Assembly (NCBI GenBank): GCA_017301995.1
Contig: JAFLEH010000033.1
Span: 22,557 to 86,556 of the forward strand
DNA length: 64,000 nt
Reading direction: 5' to 3'
Source: Verrucomicrobiota bacterium
GTDB lineage: Bacteria > Verrucomicrobiota > Verrucomicrobiia > Verrucomicrobiales > Akkermansiaceae
Shown piece by piece: positions 55,393 to 64,000 of this stretch (positions are counted from its first letter, which is position 1; every line of letters begins with the position of its first letter). Below the pieces are notes generated by a model. It was not told the origin of the DNA. It made no database searches and saw nothing but the letters and a program-made list of their open reading frames with translations. The position numbers were made by a program, and so were the translations under genes.

Positions 55393-55428
55393 TGTTTCAG
55401 CGGTTCAATGGGCCACTTCATGATTTTC
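55231..55428. repeat. Full palindromic intergenic repeat, copy 3, overlapping the acyltransferase start
   Basis: Left arm ATCCGAAGTCAAAGGCGGCT ... CCGCTGACGCG; right arm CAATGTTTCAGCGGTTC ... ATTTTCAACTTCGGC. The two arms are inverted copies. Similar to 4162-4376 in the arms and in the central block. The minus-strand frame through it is open and forms the start of the acyltransferase ORF. Confidence 0.7.
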
Positions 55429-55445
55429 AACTTCGGCTCGCGGGT

Positions 55446-55997
55446 TCATTTGAGCCACCGCAGCACCGGCGGCACCGCTTCGTTCCACGCGTGGGCCGCC
55501 GCGCACTCGATCACCGCCTCCTCGTCGTCCAACCTCCGGAACACCCGCGCGTCCCGCACCCGCTTGGCCAGCACCGCAACCGCCCGCAATTCGGCACCTA
55601 ACGACAACAACCCGAACACCGTGGCCAAAGCCACCGCCGCAAGCACGGCGGCCAGCGCCAGTCCCACCGGCACCCGTCCGGCGATCACGCCCATCGCCGC
55701 CACCACCATCGCCAGCGGAGGCACCGCCACTCCGAACTTTCTCGCCCCCTCGCGCGCCTTTGCCGCCCGTGGTTCGTTGGCCAGCCACTCGCGCAGCGCC
55801 GCCGTCCTCAGCCGCGCTCCGGCTTCGGAGGCCTCCATCTCCGGCCCGCCCTCACCCGCCATTTCCAACCAACGCCCACCCTCCGGCCTCACCAGCGCCC
55901 GCCCCCGCGCCTGCAACACCCGCAACCCAAACCACCAGCGCAGCACCAGCCCCGCCGCCATCGGCAGCACGGAAATCATGATGAGCAGGCGCCACAT
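55446..55997 (-). CDS. Integral membrane protein of unknown function
   Basis: 183 aa. One N-terminal helix (residues ~3-22) and two adjacent helices (~90-135), the second rich in Ala/Val/Leu. A polar segment between the first and second helices contains GGPEMEASEAGARLRTAALR. Ends HAWNEAVPPVLRWLK. I do not recognise a family. It is 16 bases downstream of proC on the same strand and probably shares a transcript. Confidence 0.65.
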   Translation of the reverse strand: MWRLLIMISVLPMAAGLVLRWWFGLRVLQARGRALVRPEGGRWLEMAGEGGPEMEASEAGARLRTAALREWLANEPRAAKAREGARKFGVAVPPLAMVVAAMGVIAGRVPVGLALAAVLAAVALATVFGLLSLGAELRAVAVLAKRVRDARVFRRLDDEEAVIECAAAHAWNEAVPPVLRWLK

Positions 55998-56013
55998 GGG
56001 AGAATCGTTAAAA

Positions 56014-56814
56014 CTACCCCAACTCCCCCGCCCTGCGGGTGGCGGCCATCACGGCGGAGCCGAGTGCGGCGCGCAGGCCCAACCGCTCCAACTCCGCCAG
56101 TCCGGCGATGGTGGTCCCGCCCGGCGAGGTGACCATGTCCTTGAGCACCGCGGGATGCTCGCCGGTTTCGATCACCATCGCGGCCGCGCCGGCCACGGTC
56201 TGCGCGGCCAGTTTGAGCGCCTCCGCACGCGGCAGCCCGGCCTGGACGCCGCCGTCGGCCATCGCCTCGATCATCAGATAGACATAGGCCGGACCGCTGC
56301 CGGAGAGGCCGGTCACCGCGTCCATCAGGCGTTCGGGCACCTCGATCGCCAACCCCACCGATTCCAACAAGCGCCGGGTGGCCGCCAGATCGTCGACCGT
56401 GGCCCGCGAACCCGCCGCGTAGGCGGATGCCCCACGCCCGACCAGCGCCGGGGTGTTGGGCATCGTCCGCACCATCCGGAATCCCTCCGGCGCCGCCGCC
56501 TCAAGGGTGGCCAAGGTCACACCCGCCGCCAACGAAATCACCAGCCTGCCGCCACCGCCCGCCGCGACTCCCGCGTCGCGCAGCGCGTCCCGCACGTGAA
56601 TCGGCTTGGTACACAGCAGAAGCGTGTCGCTTTCCGCTGCCACCCGCGCCATTTCGACCCCGGCCGAGGCTCCGGTGGCCGCCACAAACGCCTCGCGCGC
56701 GGCCGCCGAAGGATCGCAGCCAACCACATCCGCGGCATCCACCACACCGGCGCGAATCGCGCCAGCCACCAGTGCCGTTCCCATCTTGCCACAGCCGATA
56801 ACGCCAAGCTTCAT
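56014..56814 (-). CDS. proC: Pyrroline-5-carboxylate reductase
   Basis: 266 aa from Met 56814 (MKLGVIGCGKMGTALVAGAI, Rossmann GCGKMG). Other motifs: LLLCTKPIHV, MVRTMPNTPALVG, VTGLSGSGPAYVYLMIEAMA and the C-terminal VTSPGGTTIAGLAELERLGL. It catalyses the last step of proline synthesis with NAD(P)H. The longer frame to 56937 adds 41 residues that do not look conserved. It heads a two-gene unit with the membrane protein. Confidence 0.93.
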   Translation of the reverse strand: MKLGVIGCGKMGTALVAGAIRAGVVDAADVVGCDPSAAAREAFVAATGASAGVEMARVAAESDTLLLCTKPIHVRDALRDAGVAAGGGGRLVISLAAGVTLATLEAAAPEGFRMVRTMPNTPALVGRGASAYAAGSRATVDDLAATRRLLESVGLAIEVPERLMDAVTGLSGSGPAYVYLMIEAMADGGVQAGLPRAEALKLAAQTVAGAAAMVIETGEHPAVLKDMVTSPGGTTIAGLAELERLGLRAALGSAVMAATRRAGELG

Positions 56815-57483
56815 GGCCGAAGCATGTTCCCCCGCCCCGCCCATGGCCAGAAAATTCCGCAGCGGCGTGGGGCGACGCCATGTCCCGGCGTCCTGTTCTG
56901 AGCGACGACGGTCATGAAACGCGAGGTTCCCCATCACCGTCGTCTCCCCGCATTCCCCACCCGCCGGGCAGTCAGTGGCGGCCGTGGCGCCACCGTTCCG
57001 TCAAATGCCGCCAAAAAACCGCATCCTTCGTCACACGCGAGCATTATCTTGCTATAAAATCCAATTTCTTTATCTATTTTACAGAATTTGCTTGCATCGG
57101 CGGCCGATATTGGCACACTCGCCATTGCTGGGATGGGGGTGAAATATCCTCCGGCACGCTCGGCTCCCTGATCTCAGCCGTTCCGTTTCCCCCAACACCT
57201 AACAAGAAAGCCAACGGTCATGAAACCCGAGTCCTCCCGATCCTTGGGACCGCGGTCCATGTTAGCGCGTTTCGCGCCTCCTGGCGGCCAATCCGTGCAG
57301 GCCACCGAGGCCGCTGCCATCCCCCCACCCCTGTAAACACCATCGGCATCGCTCCACTCCCCATCATGCCAGCGGAGGGAACGCGGTTCTTCCGTCCGCA
57401 CCGAGCCCCGACCGAGACAATCGACAGGCAGAACAAGTCCCACATCTCCATTCCCTCAACCCCCAACCACCCCTGATAATTCC
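56815..57483. other. Long intergenic region without a supportable gene
   Basis: 669 bases. A plus-strand open frame (56880-57476) has no start site, coding character or known motif. An AT-rich dip near 57045-57105 includes a TATAAAAT-like sequence and could hold the promoter of the gene starting at 57484. A short ORF of 38 codons begins at 57220 and ends at 57336, which I do not claim as a gene. Confidence 0.5.
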
Positions 57484-59130
57484 ATGAACACACCCCGATT
57501 CCCTATCATGACAGCCATGCTGCTGTCCGCCGCCGCGCCGTCCTCCGCCGCGGTTTCCAACTGGCAATTCGGCAGCGGTCTGCCACCCCAACAATCATGG
57601 CCGGCCTGGGAACTGAAGCTCGGCGGCAGTCCGCTACCTACGGCGACCGCCTTGACCGACGCCTTGCAGATCAACAGCGGCTCCAACTGGTATCAATATA
57701 TGTACTACGAGCAAAGCGGCGGAATGCTGGCGTTCCCGTCGTCCCTGGTGATCGAAGTCCGGATGCGAGTTGTCTCCTCCGCAACGGTGGGCAACACCTA
57801 TTGCCCGTGCGAGATCCACTGGACACCGGGCAACGGCGCAGGCAACGGACTGGGATTCCGCGCCGGACAGATCTTCCTGTGGCAGAGCGGCAACACCGCC
57901 GCAACTCCCGTCAACATAGACACCACCAGCGCCCTGCACACCTACCGCATCGAAGTGGACGGAATCGCCGCCGGCAGCGCCATCCGCGTCTATCAGGATG
58001 GCAGCCAGGTGCTCACCGGCGCCACCTACTCGGACGCCTCGTGGCACGGCAGCACGCCGCGCATCTACTGGGGCGACGGCACCACCAATGGCAGCGCCGT
58101 TTCCGACTGGGCCAGCTTCCGGCACAACGCCCTGGCCGCGCTGCCCGTGAAAAACAGCAGCATCCTGTTCGGATATGTTGGCAAAAACCTGTCGACCTTC
58201 AGCACCGCCAACGGACTGGCCAAAACAATCCTCCCCGACCCGAATGTCCCCGCTTCGCCTTTCAACCATGTCTATCAACTCACCGCCCAACCCGGCACCG
58301 GCATGCTCTACGGACTGATCCAGCCTCAAGTCGGTTCCGTGCAAAAATCGAAACTGCTGCGCGTTGACCCTTTCACCGGACAATCGGCCGATGTGGGTTT
58401 CATCCAGACCGCCGATAGCGTGATTCAGTATGTCGAGGGGCTGGCCTTCAATCCCGTCACGGGAGAATTGTATGGCAGCATGCATGTCACCGGCAATCCA
58501 GAAAATAGCTCGCCCAACCTGATCCTGATTGATCCGAACTCGGGCATGGCGACCCAGATCGGCACGCTGCCCACCGGGGCGACCAAAGAGACCGACATCG
58601 ACGCTCTCGCCTTCTCCAGCGACGGAACGATGTACGCCAGCGACGGCCACGCCCTCACCTCCGAGTGGGGTTCCTACCTGTATCGGATCCAACAAACCTC
58701 TCCGGGAGTCTGGTCGGCCTCCCACCTGGGCACCCGACTCGCCAAACTCCTCGCCGGCTTCGCTTACAGCCCGGAAGAGGGCGTCTTCTATTGCACCGAA
58801 CCCGACAACCGCAAGTTGCATCGGGTCACCACCAGCATGGCAACGACCGAAATCGGCACGATCCACCCCAGCGTCACGGGCTACGGACTGGCCTTCACCT
58901 CTCCGATAACGCGCAGCCCGCTGGCGGTCACGCTCCAGTCCGGCGGCCTCTCCATCCGTTGCCCGTCGTTCAGCGGCCTCACCTACCAGCTTTGGTCGTC
59001 CGCCGACCTCACCCAGTGGCAGCCCTTCGGCAGCCCGGTTGACGGTTCAGGCACCCTTCTCGAATGGCCGGTCCCCATTGGCCCGGCATCCGCGCAGTTC
59101 TTCCGCGCCCAGGTTCTCGATAGCCCTTGA
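57484..59130 (+). CDS. Secreted protein with LamG-like and beta-propeller-like domains
   Basis: 548 aa. Signal peptide MNTPRFPIMTAMLLSAAAPS. Residues ~25-210 are a concanavalin/LamG-like fold (NWQFGSGLPP, HTYRIEVDGIAAG, IYWGDGTTNGS). Residues ~215-490 contain repeated LYG/LYR-type propeller phrases (MLYGLIQPQVG, ELYGSMHVTG, YLYRIQQT). The end has LTYQLWSSADLTQWQPFG, the same C-terminal module as in 21705-26783, followed by ...AQFFRAQVL. No catalytic residues can be assigned. The function may be glycan binding or structural. Confidence 0.75.
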   Translation: MNTPRFPIMTAMLLSAAAPSSAAVSNWQFGSGLPPQQSWPAWELKLGGSPLPTATALTDALQINSGSNWYQYMYYEQSGGMLAFPSSLVIEVRMRVVSSATVGNTYCPCEIHWTPGNGAGNGLGFRAGQIFLWQSGNTAATPVNIDTTSALHTYRIEVDGIAAGSAIRVYQDGSQVLTGATYSDASWHGSTPRIYWGDGTTNGSAVSDWASFRHNALAALPVKNSSILFGYVGKNLSTFSTANGLAKTILPDPNVPASPFNHVYQLTAQPGTGMLYGLIQPQVGSVQKSKLLRVDPFTGQSADVGFIQTADSVIQYVEGLAFNPVTGELYGSMHVTGNPENSSPNLILIDPNSGMATQIGTLPTGATKETDIDALAFSSDGTMYASDGHALTSEWGSYLYRIQQTSPGVWSASHLGTRLAKLLAGFAYSPEEGVFYCTEPDNRKLHRVTTSMATTEIGTIHPSVTGYGLAFTSPITRSPLAVTLQSGGLSIRCPSFSGLTYQLWSSADLTQWQPFGSPVDGSGTLLEWPVPIGPASAQFFRAQVLDSP

Positions 59131-59320
59131 GTATCAAGTCCGGCAAGACCACGCAGGTTAGACGATTTCCGCATCCGACACTCATCGCGGCAGCTCCACC
59201 TGAGGACTGGGAGTTCCGTCCTCATCAAATTGCCAGTCCCGCTCCCGCGATCGCTTCTGTTGCGGCGGCACGGCCTTCACCGCCTGAAACAACCTCCCTC
59301 TCCCCTTCGTATGACTGCGC

Positions 59321-61579
59321 ATGCATCGGCCATGCCTATTTCTGACTGCCGCGATCATGGGCAGCGTATCCGCCGCTCCGGATGGCGCAGCGGTCTATCA
59401 GGCGCAATGCGCGTCCTGCCACGGTCCGCGGGGCGAAGGCGTGGCCGGGAAATCCGATGAGCCGCTGCGCGGCAAACGGTCGGTGGAATCCCTCACCCGA
59501 TACATCGACCGCAACATGCCCGAAGACGAGCCGGAGAAGTGCGTGGGCGAGGACGCCGCCGCCGTCGCCGCGTGGATCTACGGCGCATTTTACGGACCGG
59601 ACGCGCAGACCAAGGACGCGCCGCGGATCCAACTGTCCCACCTCACGCGCGAGCAATACCGGCAGTCGGTGGCGGACCTTTTCGGCTCATTCGGCGGGCG
59701 GCCCGGTCCTTTCGCCGGTGGCGGACTCGAGGGCAAATATTTCAACGCGGAAAAGATGGAACAGCACAAGGAGCACCTGCTGGATCGCGTGGATCCGTCG
59801 GTGGTTCTCGATGCCGGCATTCTCGCGGCCGTTCCCAAGCTGAAGCCGGATTCGTTTTCGGTGACATGGTCGGGCTCGCTGTTTGCCCCGGAAAGCGGCG
59901 ACTACGGAATCCGCGCGGTCACCCAGAACGGTGTTAGGGTATTCCTCAACGCCCTACCCTGGCGCGAGGGCCGCGAGGAAGTCCCGGTGATCGACGGCTG
60001 GGTAAGCCGCGGCGACGAGCCACGCGCCGAGGAAACGCGGATTACCCTAACAGGAGGACGCGCCTATCCGCTGCGCATCCAGTTTCTCGCCTACGGTCAG
60101 AAATCGGCCTCGCTGAAATTCGAGTGGAAGCCTCCCGGCGGCGTTTGGGAAACGGTGCCGACAGCCAATCTATCCAAGCAATGGGCGCCGACCGCCGCCG
60201 TGGTGTCCACCGCGTTTCCGCCCGACGATTCCAGCCACGGCTACGAACGCGGGATCGCGGTCAACCGCGAATGGCTTGATGCCGTGGTGGCAGCCGCCGC
60301 CGACCTCGCGGAGTTCGCCAGCCAACAGGCGGACGCGCTTGCCGGCACCAAGCCCAACGCACCCGATCGCGTGGAAAAGCTCCGGAATTTCTGCACCGCG
60401 TTTGCCGAGCGCGCCTACCGGCGTCCGGCGGACGATGTGCTGCGCGCCGCGGTGGCCAAGGAATTCGATGGCCAGGCACCCGATGTCGCGGTTAGGAAAA
60501 CGGTCATCCGCGTGCTCTGCTCGCCGCGGTTTCTCTATCCGGCCCCGCCTTCGGATCCGGCCGACGGCTTCACAGCCGCCACCCACCTGGCGCTGGCGCT
60601 GTGGGATTCGCTGCCCGACGAACCGCTGCGCAAAGCGGCGGCCGAGGGCCAGCTCAAAACCCGCGAACAAATCGAGGCCCAGGCGCGCCGCATGCTCGAC
60701 GATCCCCGCACCCGTCACAAGCTCAACGGGTTCTTCCACCGCTGGCTGGCGATCGGCAGCTCCGAGCGGATCGCCAAGGACGCCAAAACCTATCCGGATT
60801 TCTCCGAACGCCTGATCGCCGACCTGCTGCAATCGCTCGAACTCTTCGTCAGCGATGTCGTCTGGACCGGAAACTCCGACTACCGCAACCTGCTGCTGGC
60901 CGACTATCTCTACGCGAATCCGCGGATGGCCGCCTACTACGGGTTGCCGCCGGTGGAGGGCGAGGGCTTCGCCAAAGTGACGCCGCCGCCGGGCCAGCGG
61001 TCCGGCGTGCTGACCCATCCCTATCTGTTGGCGTCGCTGTCGTATTTCAAATCCACCTCGCCGATCCACCGCGGCGTGTTCGTGACCCGCAGTGTGTTAG
61101 GCCGCTATCTCAAGCCGCCGCCGATGGCCATCGAATTCATGGACGACCGTTTCGATCCCACGCTCACAATGCGGGAAAAGGTCACCCAGCTCACCAACAA
61201 ACCGGCCTGCATGTCCTGCCACGAAGTGATCAATCCGTTGGGGTTCAGCCTGGAGCATTTCGACGCCACCGGCCGCTGGCGCGACACCGATAGCGGCAAG
61301 CCGGTGGATGCCAAGGGCACCTACACCACCACCGGCGGCGAAACGGTCAACCTAACCGGACCGCGCGATCTCGCCGCCCACGCCGCGGCCAGCCGCGACG
61401 CCTCGGAGGGTTTCGTGATGCAGCTCTTCCAGCACACCGCCAAGCAGGCGCCGCAGGCCTTCGGTCCCGATACGCTGGCGAAAACGCACGACGCATTCAC
61501 CGCCGATTCCTATCACATCCGCAACCTGCTGGCCCGGATCGCAACCACCGCGGCCATGCCCACCCCCGCCACGCCATGA
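59321..61579 (+). CDS. DUF1592/DUF1588/DUF1585 cytochrome-c-like protein with a PA14 insertion
   Basis: 752 aa. Signal MHRPCLFLTAAIMGSVSAAP, then a haem-binding CASCH (residues ~29-33). LTREQYRQSVADLFG is the DUF1587-type motif. Residues ~130-295 look like a PA14 domain (GLEGKYFNAEKMEQHK, FAPESGDYGIRAVTQNGV). The DUF1592 region follows (SPRFLYPAPPSDP, YSGL-like YGLPPVEGEGF and the LTHPYLLASLSYFKSTSPIH phrase), then CMSCHEVINPLGFSLEHFDA with a second CxxCH. These proteins are typical of Planctomycetes and Verrucomicrobia and probably carry electrons in the periplasm or bind glycans; the substrate is unknown. It overlaps the next gene by four bases. Confidence 0.85.
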   Translation: MHRPCLFLTAAIMGSVSAAPDGAAVYQAQCASCHGPRGEGVAGKSDEPLRGKRSVESLTRYIDRNMPEDEPEKCVGEDAAAVAAWIYGAFYGPDAQTKDAPRIQLSHLTREQYRQSVADLFGSFGGRPGPFAGGGLEGKYFNAEKMEQHKEHLLDRVDPSVVLDAGILAAVPKLKPDSFSVTWSGSLFAPESGDYGIRAVTQNGVRVFLNALPWREGREEVPVIDGWVSRGDEPRAEETRITLTGGRAYPLRIQFLAYGQKSASLKFEWKPPGGVWETVPTANLSKQWAPTAAVVSTAFPPDDSSHGYERGIAVNREWLDAVVAAAADLAEFASQQADALAGTKPNAPDRVEKLRNFCTAFAERAYRRPADDVLRAAVAKEFDGQAPDVAVRKTVIRVLCSPRFLYPAPPSDPADGFTAATHLALALWDSLPDEPLRKAAAEGQLKTREQIEAQARRMLDDPRTRHKLNGFFHRWLAIGSSERIAKDAKTYPDFSERLIADLLQSLELFVSDVVWTGNSDYRNLLLADYLYANPRMAAYYGLPPVEGEGFAKVTPPPGQRSGVLTHPYLLASLSYFKSTSPIHRGVFVTRSVLGRYLKPPPMAIEFMDDRFDPTLTMREKVTQLTNKPACMSCHEVINPLGFSLEHFDATGRWRDTDSGKPVDAKGTYTTTGGETVNLTGPRDLAAHAAASRDASEGFVMQLFQHTAKQAPQAFGPDTLAKTHDAFTADSYHIRNLLARIATTAAMPTPATP

Positions 61580-62883
61580 TTCCCCTCACCCGCCGCCGAC
61601 TGCTCCGCAACCTCGGTCTATCAGCCGCCGCGCTGCCGTTCGCCGGCAGCCTCCGCGCCGCCGACGCACCGGCTCCCAAGCGGCGTGTCATCTTCGTTTT
61701 CAGCCCCAACGGCACCGTGCCCGACGAGTTTTGGCCGGACGCCAATGGCGAGGGTTTCGCTTTCAAGCGGATCCTCGAACCGCTCCAACCGTTCCGCGAC
61801 CGCACGCTGCTGCTCAAGGGCATTTCCAACCAGGTCCGCGGCGATGGCGACGGCCACATGCGCGGGATGAGCTGCATGCTGACCGGCATCGAGCTTTTCC
61901 CCGGCAACATTCAGGGCGGCTCCGACACTCCGGCCGGTTGGGCCAGCGGTCTATCCATCGATCAGGAAATCAGGAACCACCTGCAGGCGAATCCCGCCAC
62001 CGCCACGCGCGCCGGTTCGCTCTGCCTCGGCGTGTCCGTCCCTAACCGGGCAGACCCGTGGACCCGCTGGGCTTACGCCGGCCCTAACCAACCGCTCACG
62101 CCCATCGATGATCCGGCCCGCGTGTTCCAATCCCTCTACGGCGGCGTCAAGGACCGCGAAACCCTCGGCTCGGTCCTCGACGGAGTCTCCGCCGAACTGC
62201 GGGACTTCGCGGCCAAAGCGTCCGCCGCCGACCGCGAATTGCTGGACCGCCACCTGACCCATGTGCGAGAATTGGAGCAGAAGCTCCGCCAGGCGGACAC
62301 CGGCGCGCAACGCCATCCGGTTCCGCCGCCCGACCCGAAACTCGAACTGGTCAACGACCGCATCCCCGATATCAGCCGCGCGCAGATCGGGTTGCTGGTC
62401 GGCGCGTTCGCCAATGACGACGCCCGCGTGGCCACGCTCCAATACACCAACTCGGTCGGGCAGGCGCGGATGACCTGGCTGGGGATCCCGGACGCCCACC
62501 ACACCCTTTCCCATGATCCCGACCACGCCAAGGAGTCCCATGAGAAACTGGTGAAAATCAACACCTGGTTCGCCGGAGAAATCGCCCACCTCGCCCAACG
62601 TCTGGCCTCCATTCCCGAAGCGGACGGCAACGGCAATCTGCTGGACAACACCACCATCGTGTGGACCAACGAACTCGGCAAGGGCAACTCGCACTCCCAG
62701 GACAACATCCCGTTCGTCCTGGTGGGCGGCGGACTCGGATTCAAAACCGGCCGCTGCCTCGACCTCGGCGGCGCGCCCCACAACCGCCTGTGGCTCGCCA
62801 TCGCCCACGGAATCGGCCACCCGATCACCAAGTTCGGCAATGCCGCCCTGTGCAAGGACGGCCCCCTGCCACTGGCATCATAA
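61576..62883 (+). CDS. DUF1552 family Tat-exported protein
   Basis: 435 aa. Tat-type signal MIPLTRRRLLRNLGLSAAAL. The mature protein has the DUF1552 signatures VFSPNGTVPDEFWP, GMSCMLTGIELFPG, GLSIDQEI, GVSVPNRADP, HTLSHDPDHAKES and WTNELGKGNSHSQDNIPFVL. Probable periplasmic metal- or phosphatase-like fold of unknown activity. DUF1552 and DUF1592 genes are usually adjacent in these phyla, and here they overlap (ATGA), so they are translationally coupled. Confidence 0.85.
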   Translation: MIPLTRRRLLRNLGLSAAALPFAGSLRAADAPAPKRRVIFVFSPNGTVPDEFWPDANGEGFAFKRILEPLQPFRDRTLLLKGISNQVRGDGDGHMRGMSCMLTGIELFPGNIQGGSDTPAGWASGLSIDQEIRNHLQANPATATRAGSLCLGVSVPNRADPWTRWAYAGPNQPLTPIDDPARVFQSLYGGVKDRETLGSVLDGVSAELRDFAAKASAADRELLDRHLTHVRELEQKLRQADTGAQRHPVPPPDPKLELVNDRIPDISRAQIGLLVGAFANDDARVATLQYTNSVGQARMTWLGIPDAHHTLSHDPDHAKESHEKLVKINTWFAGEIAHLAQRLASIPEADGNGNLLDNTTIVWTNELGKGNSHSQDNIPFVLVGGGLGFKTGRCLDLGGAPHNRLWLAIAHGIGHPITKFGNAALCKDGPLPLAS

Positions 62884-63181
62884 CGCGCCCCGCGCCCTCG
62901 CCGTAGATCGGCCAAGACAGGAAATCCTACCTTTGACCTATCGCCAAGCGAGGTGTGAATCGTCAGTTCGATCTTGCCCGGTTCAATCACCCGAGGAGTG
63001 GCAAGGAACGCCGCATCATCTCCGACAAAATCCATCTGCCACTACGGCTGGCCCATTTTGAGATTTGGGCCAATCACCGCGTTGATCTGCTCTTGGGAGA
63101 GGAATTTGCCGGCTTCCTGGCGGATTGCCTGACGGTCCGGCATTCTCTTTCTGAAACGGTCAAATTGGGAAAAGGCAATCG

Positions 63182-63877
63182 GTGGGGAGGCCGTATTTCC
63201 TCGTCACCCTCACCGTGCCCGACGCCCTGCGCGGCCTCTGCAAACTCGAGCCCGCCATCCTCTACGACCTGCTGCCGCGGGAGGCCGCCGGCGCCTTGAA
63301 AGACCTGTGCGCCACCAAGCTCGGCGGCGCTCCCGGCTTCACCGCCGTGCTCCATACCTGGGGCCGGCAAATGCAGCACCACCCGCACGTGCATGTGGTC
63401 ATCCCCGCCGTCGCGCTCGACAAACGCGGCAAGCTGGCGCGCTTCCCCGACAAGCCGGATTTCCTCATCCACGGCACTCCCCTGGCGACCCGCTTCCGCA
63501 ACCGCCTCGAACTCGCCCTCAAAACCGATCACCCGCAGCTCCACTCGCTGCTGCTCGAACAACATCCGCAGGTGTTTGCCGGCAAGTGGGTCGCCGATGT
63601 GCGCCACACCGGCAGCGGCAAACCCGCCCTGCGCTATCTGGCCAGATATGTGTTCCGTTCCGCGCTGGGACCCGGCAGGCTTTTGGGTTATGACCCGTCC
63701 GGCAACATCCGGCTGCTCTGCCATGAGAGCGGCACCAACCGTCCGCACGTCATCTCCCTGGGCGTCGACGAGTTCCTCAGGCGCTGGCTCACCCATGTCC
63801 TGCCGCAGGGATTCGTGCGCGTGCGCCACTACGGCTGGATGAGCGGGGCCGCGCGCCGGTCCCGCCTGCTGGTCTGA
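63182..63877 (+). pseudogene. Truncated IS91-family (HUH) transposase
   Basis: 231 aa of open frame. HUH motif HPHVHVVIP with the two His residues, and a YLARYVFRSAL segment carrying the catalytic Tyr, then GFVRVRHYGW. The N-terminal zinc-binding region of normal IS91 transposases (~80-100 residues) is absent, and the C-terminus ends early right beside an IS3-type end. The 298 bases upstream (62884-63181) carry no gene that I can identify and may be lost element sequence. A GTG start at 63182 is uncertain. Confidence 0.6.
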
Positions 63878-63882
63878 GCTAC

Positions 63883-64000
63883 TGACGGAAAATTGGACAG
63901 GTGGCTTAATTAGTAAGGACACCTGAAATGAACGAGAAAACACGCTCCAAGCGGCGCACGCACAGCGCCGAATTCAAGACCCGCGTCGTGCTTGCCGCGC
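63883..64000 (+). mobile_element. Left end of an IS3-family insertion sequence
   Basis: Begins near 63883 with TGACGGAAAATTGGACAGG, an IS3-type terminal-repeat look, six bases after the IS91 stop. It contains the start of the orfA at 63928 and runs off the window. Confidence 0.55.
63928..64000 (+). CDS. IS3-family transposase OrfA, partial at the window end
   Basis: Translation starts MNEKTRSKRRTHSAEFKTRV, the typical N-terminus of an IS3/IS407-group OrfA helix-turn-helix protein. The remainder lies beyond the window. Confidence 0.6.
   Translation, partial: MNEKTRSKRRTHSAEFKTRVVLAA

Noticed and set aside
56880..57476. 198-codon ORF upstream of the LamG-like gene
   Set aside because: Pro/Arg/His-rich, no recognisable domain, poor start; looks like an open frame in GC-rich non-coding DNA.
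1..64000. Frequent CTAACC/GGTTAG hexamers, often as Leu-Thr codons
   Set aside because: About forty by eye, against roughly twenty-five expected for such a hexamer at this base composition on two strands. Modest and without positional pattern, so not claimed as a signal.

Overview
This is a GC-rich, densely coded bacterial window that reads most naturally as Verrucomicrobiota, probably Verrucomicrobiae near Luteolibacter/Akkermansiaceae. That placement is inferred from gene content, not from an rRNA gene. It rests on a DUF1592-type cytochrome paired with a DUF1552 protein, CotH and lamin-tail-domain exoproteins, a PEP-CTERM remnant, pseudopilin gene sets next to secreted Verrucomicrobia-like proteins of unknown function, and a PurC-PurE fusion. 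No rRNA, tRNA or CRISPR array was seen.

Layout. 1-3973: the 3' part of a thioester-less alpha-2-macroglobulin protein fused to TPRs. 4-17.5 kb: mostly housekeeping and envelope genes (hisC, a bacterial-PH membrane protein, a multi-cluster Fe-S flavoprotein, tatA, an EEP hydrolase, a Gfo/Idh/MocA oxidoreductase, a CNNM/CBS transporter, a GH78 rhamnosidase, dnaB, a TPM-domain protein, alr). 17.7-28.5 kb: a secreted protein of unknown function, then a module of two CotH-kinase proteins alternating with an OmpR-type response regulator and a sensor histidine kinase. An almost identical 21-bp direct-repeat site lies upstream of each CotH gene. 28.5-32.1 kb: nagA and a secreted multidomain protein. 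32.1-41.7 kb: a pseudopilin operon and two tandem copies of a three-gene cassette of secreted proteins that I cannot assign, with a further secreted protein between the copies. 42.3-51.4 kb: DEAD-box helicase, DEDDy exonuclease, PDZ protein, oxidoreductase, a lone pseudopilin, a membrane-anchored terpenoid-cyclase-fold protein, UbiA, SufE, TerC. 51.7-56.8 kb: a Tat-exported M15-type protein, a low-GC small membrane ORF, an animal-type PurC-PurE fusion, an acyltransferase, proC. 57.5-62.9 kb: a secreted LamG/propeller-like protein and the DUF1592/DUF1552 pair. 63.2 kb to the end: a truncated IS91-type transposase abutted by the left end of an IS3-family element.

How the parts connect. The strongest candidate for an undescribed system is the CotH/two-component module: a kinase-regulator pair interleaved with two exported CotH-family kinases, with a shared upstream site whose repeat period suits an OmpR-family regulator. 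The second is the duplicated secreted cassette beside the pseudopilin operon, which looks like a cell-surface or secretion apparatus. Three secreted proteins share a C-terminal domain that may be a sorting or attachment module. A family of roughly 200-bp palindromic intergenic repeats occurs three times, and one copy supplies the first ~54 codons of the acyltransferase ORF. All functional statements are from sequence reading alone, without database searches.
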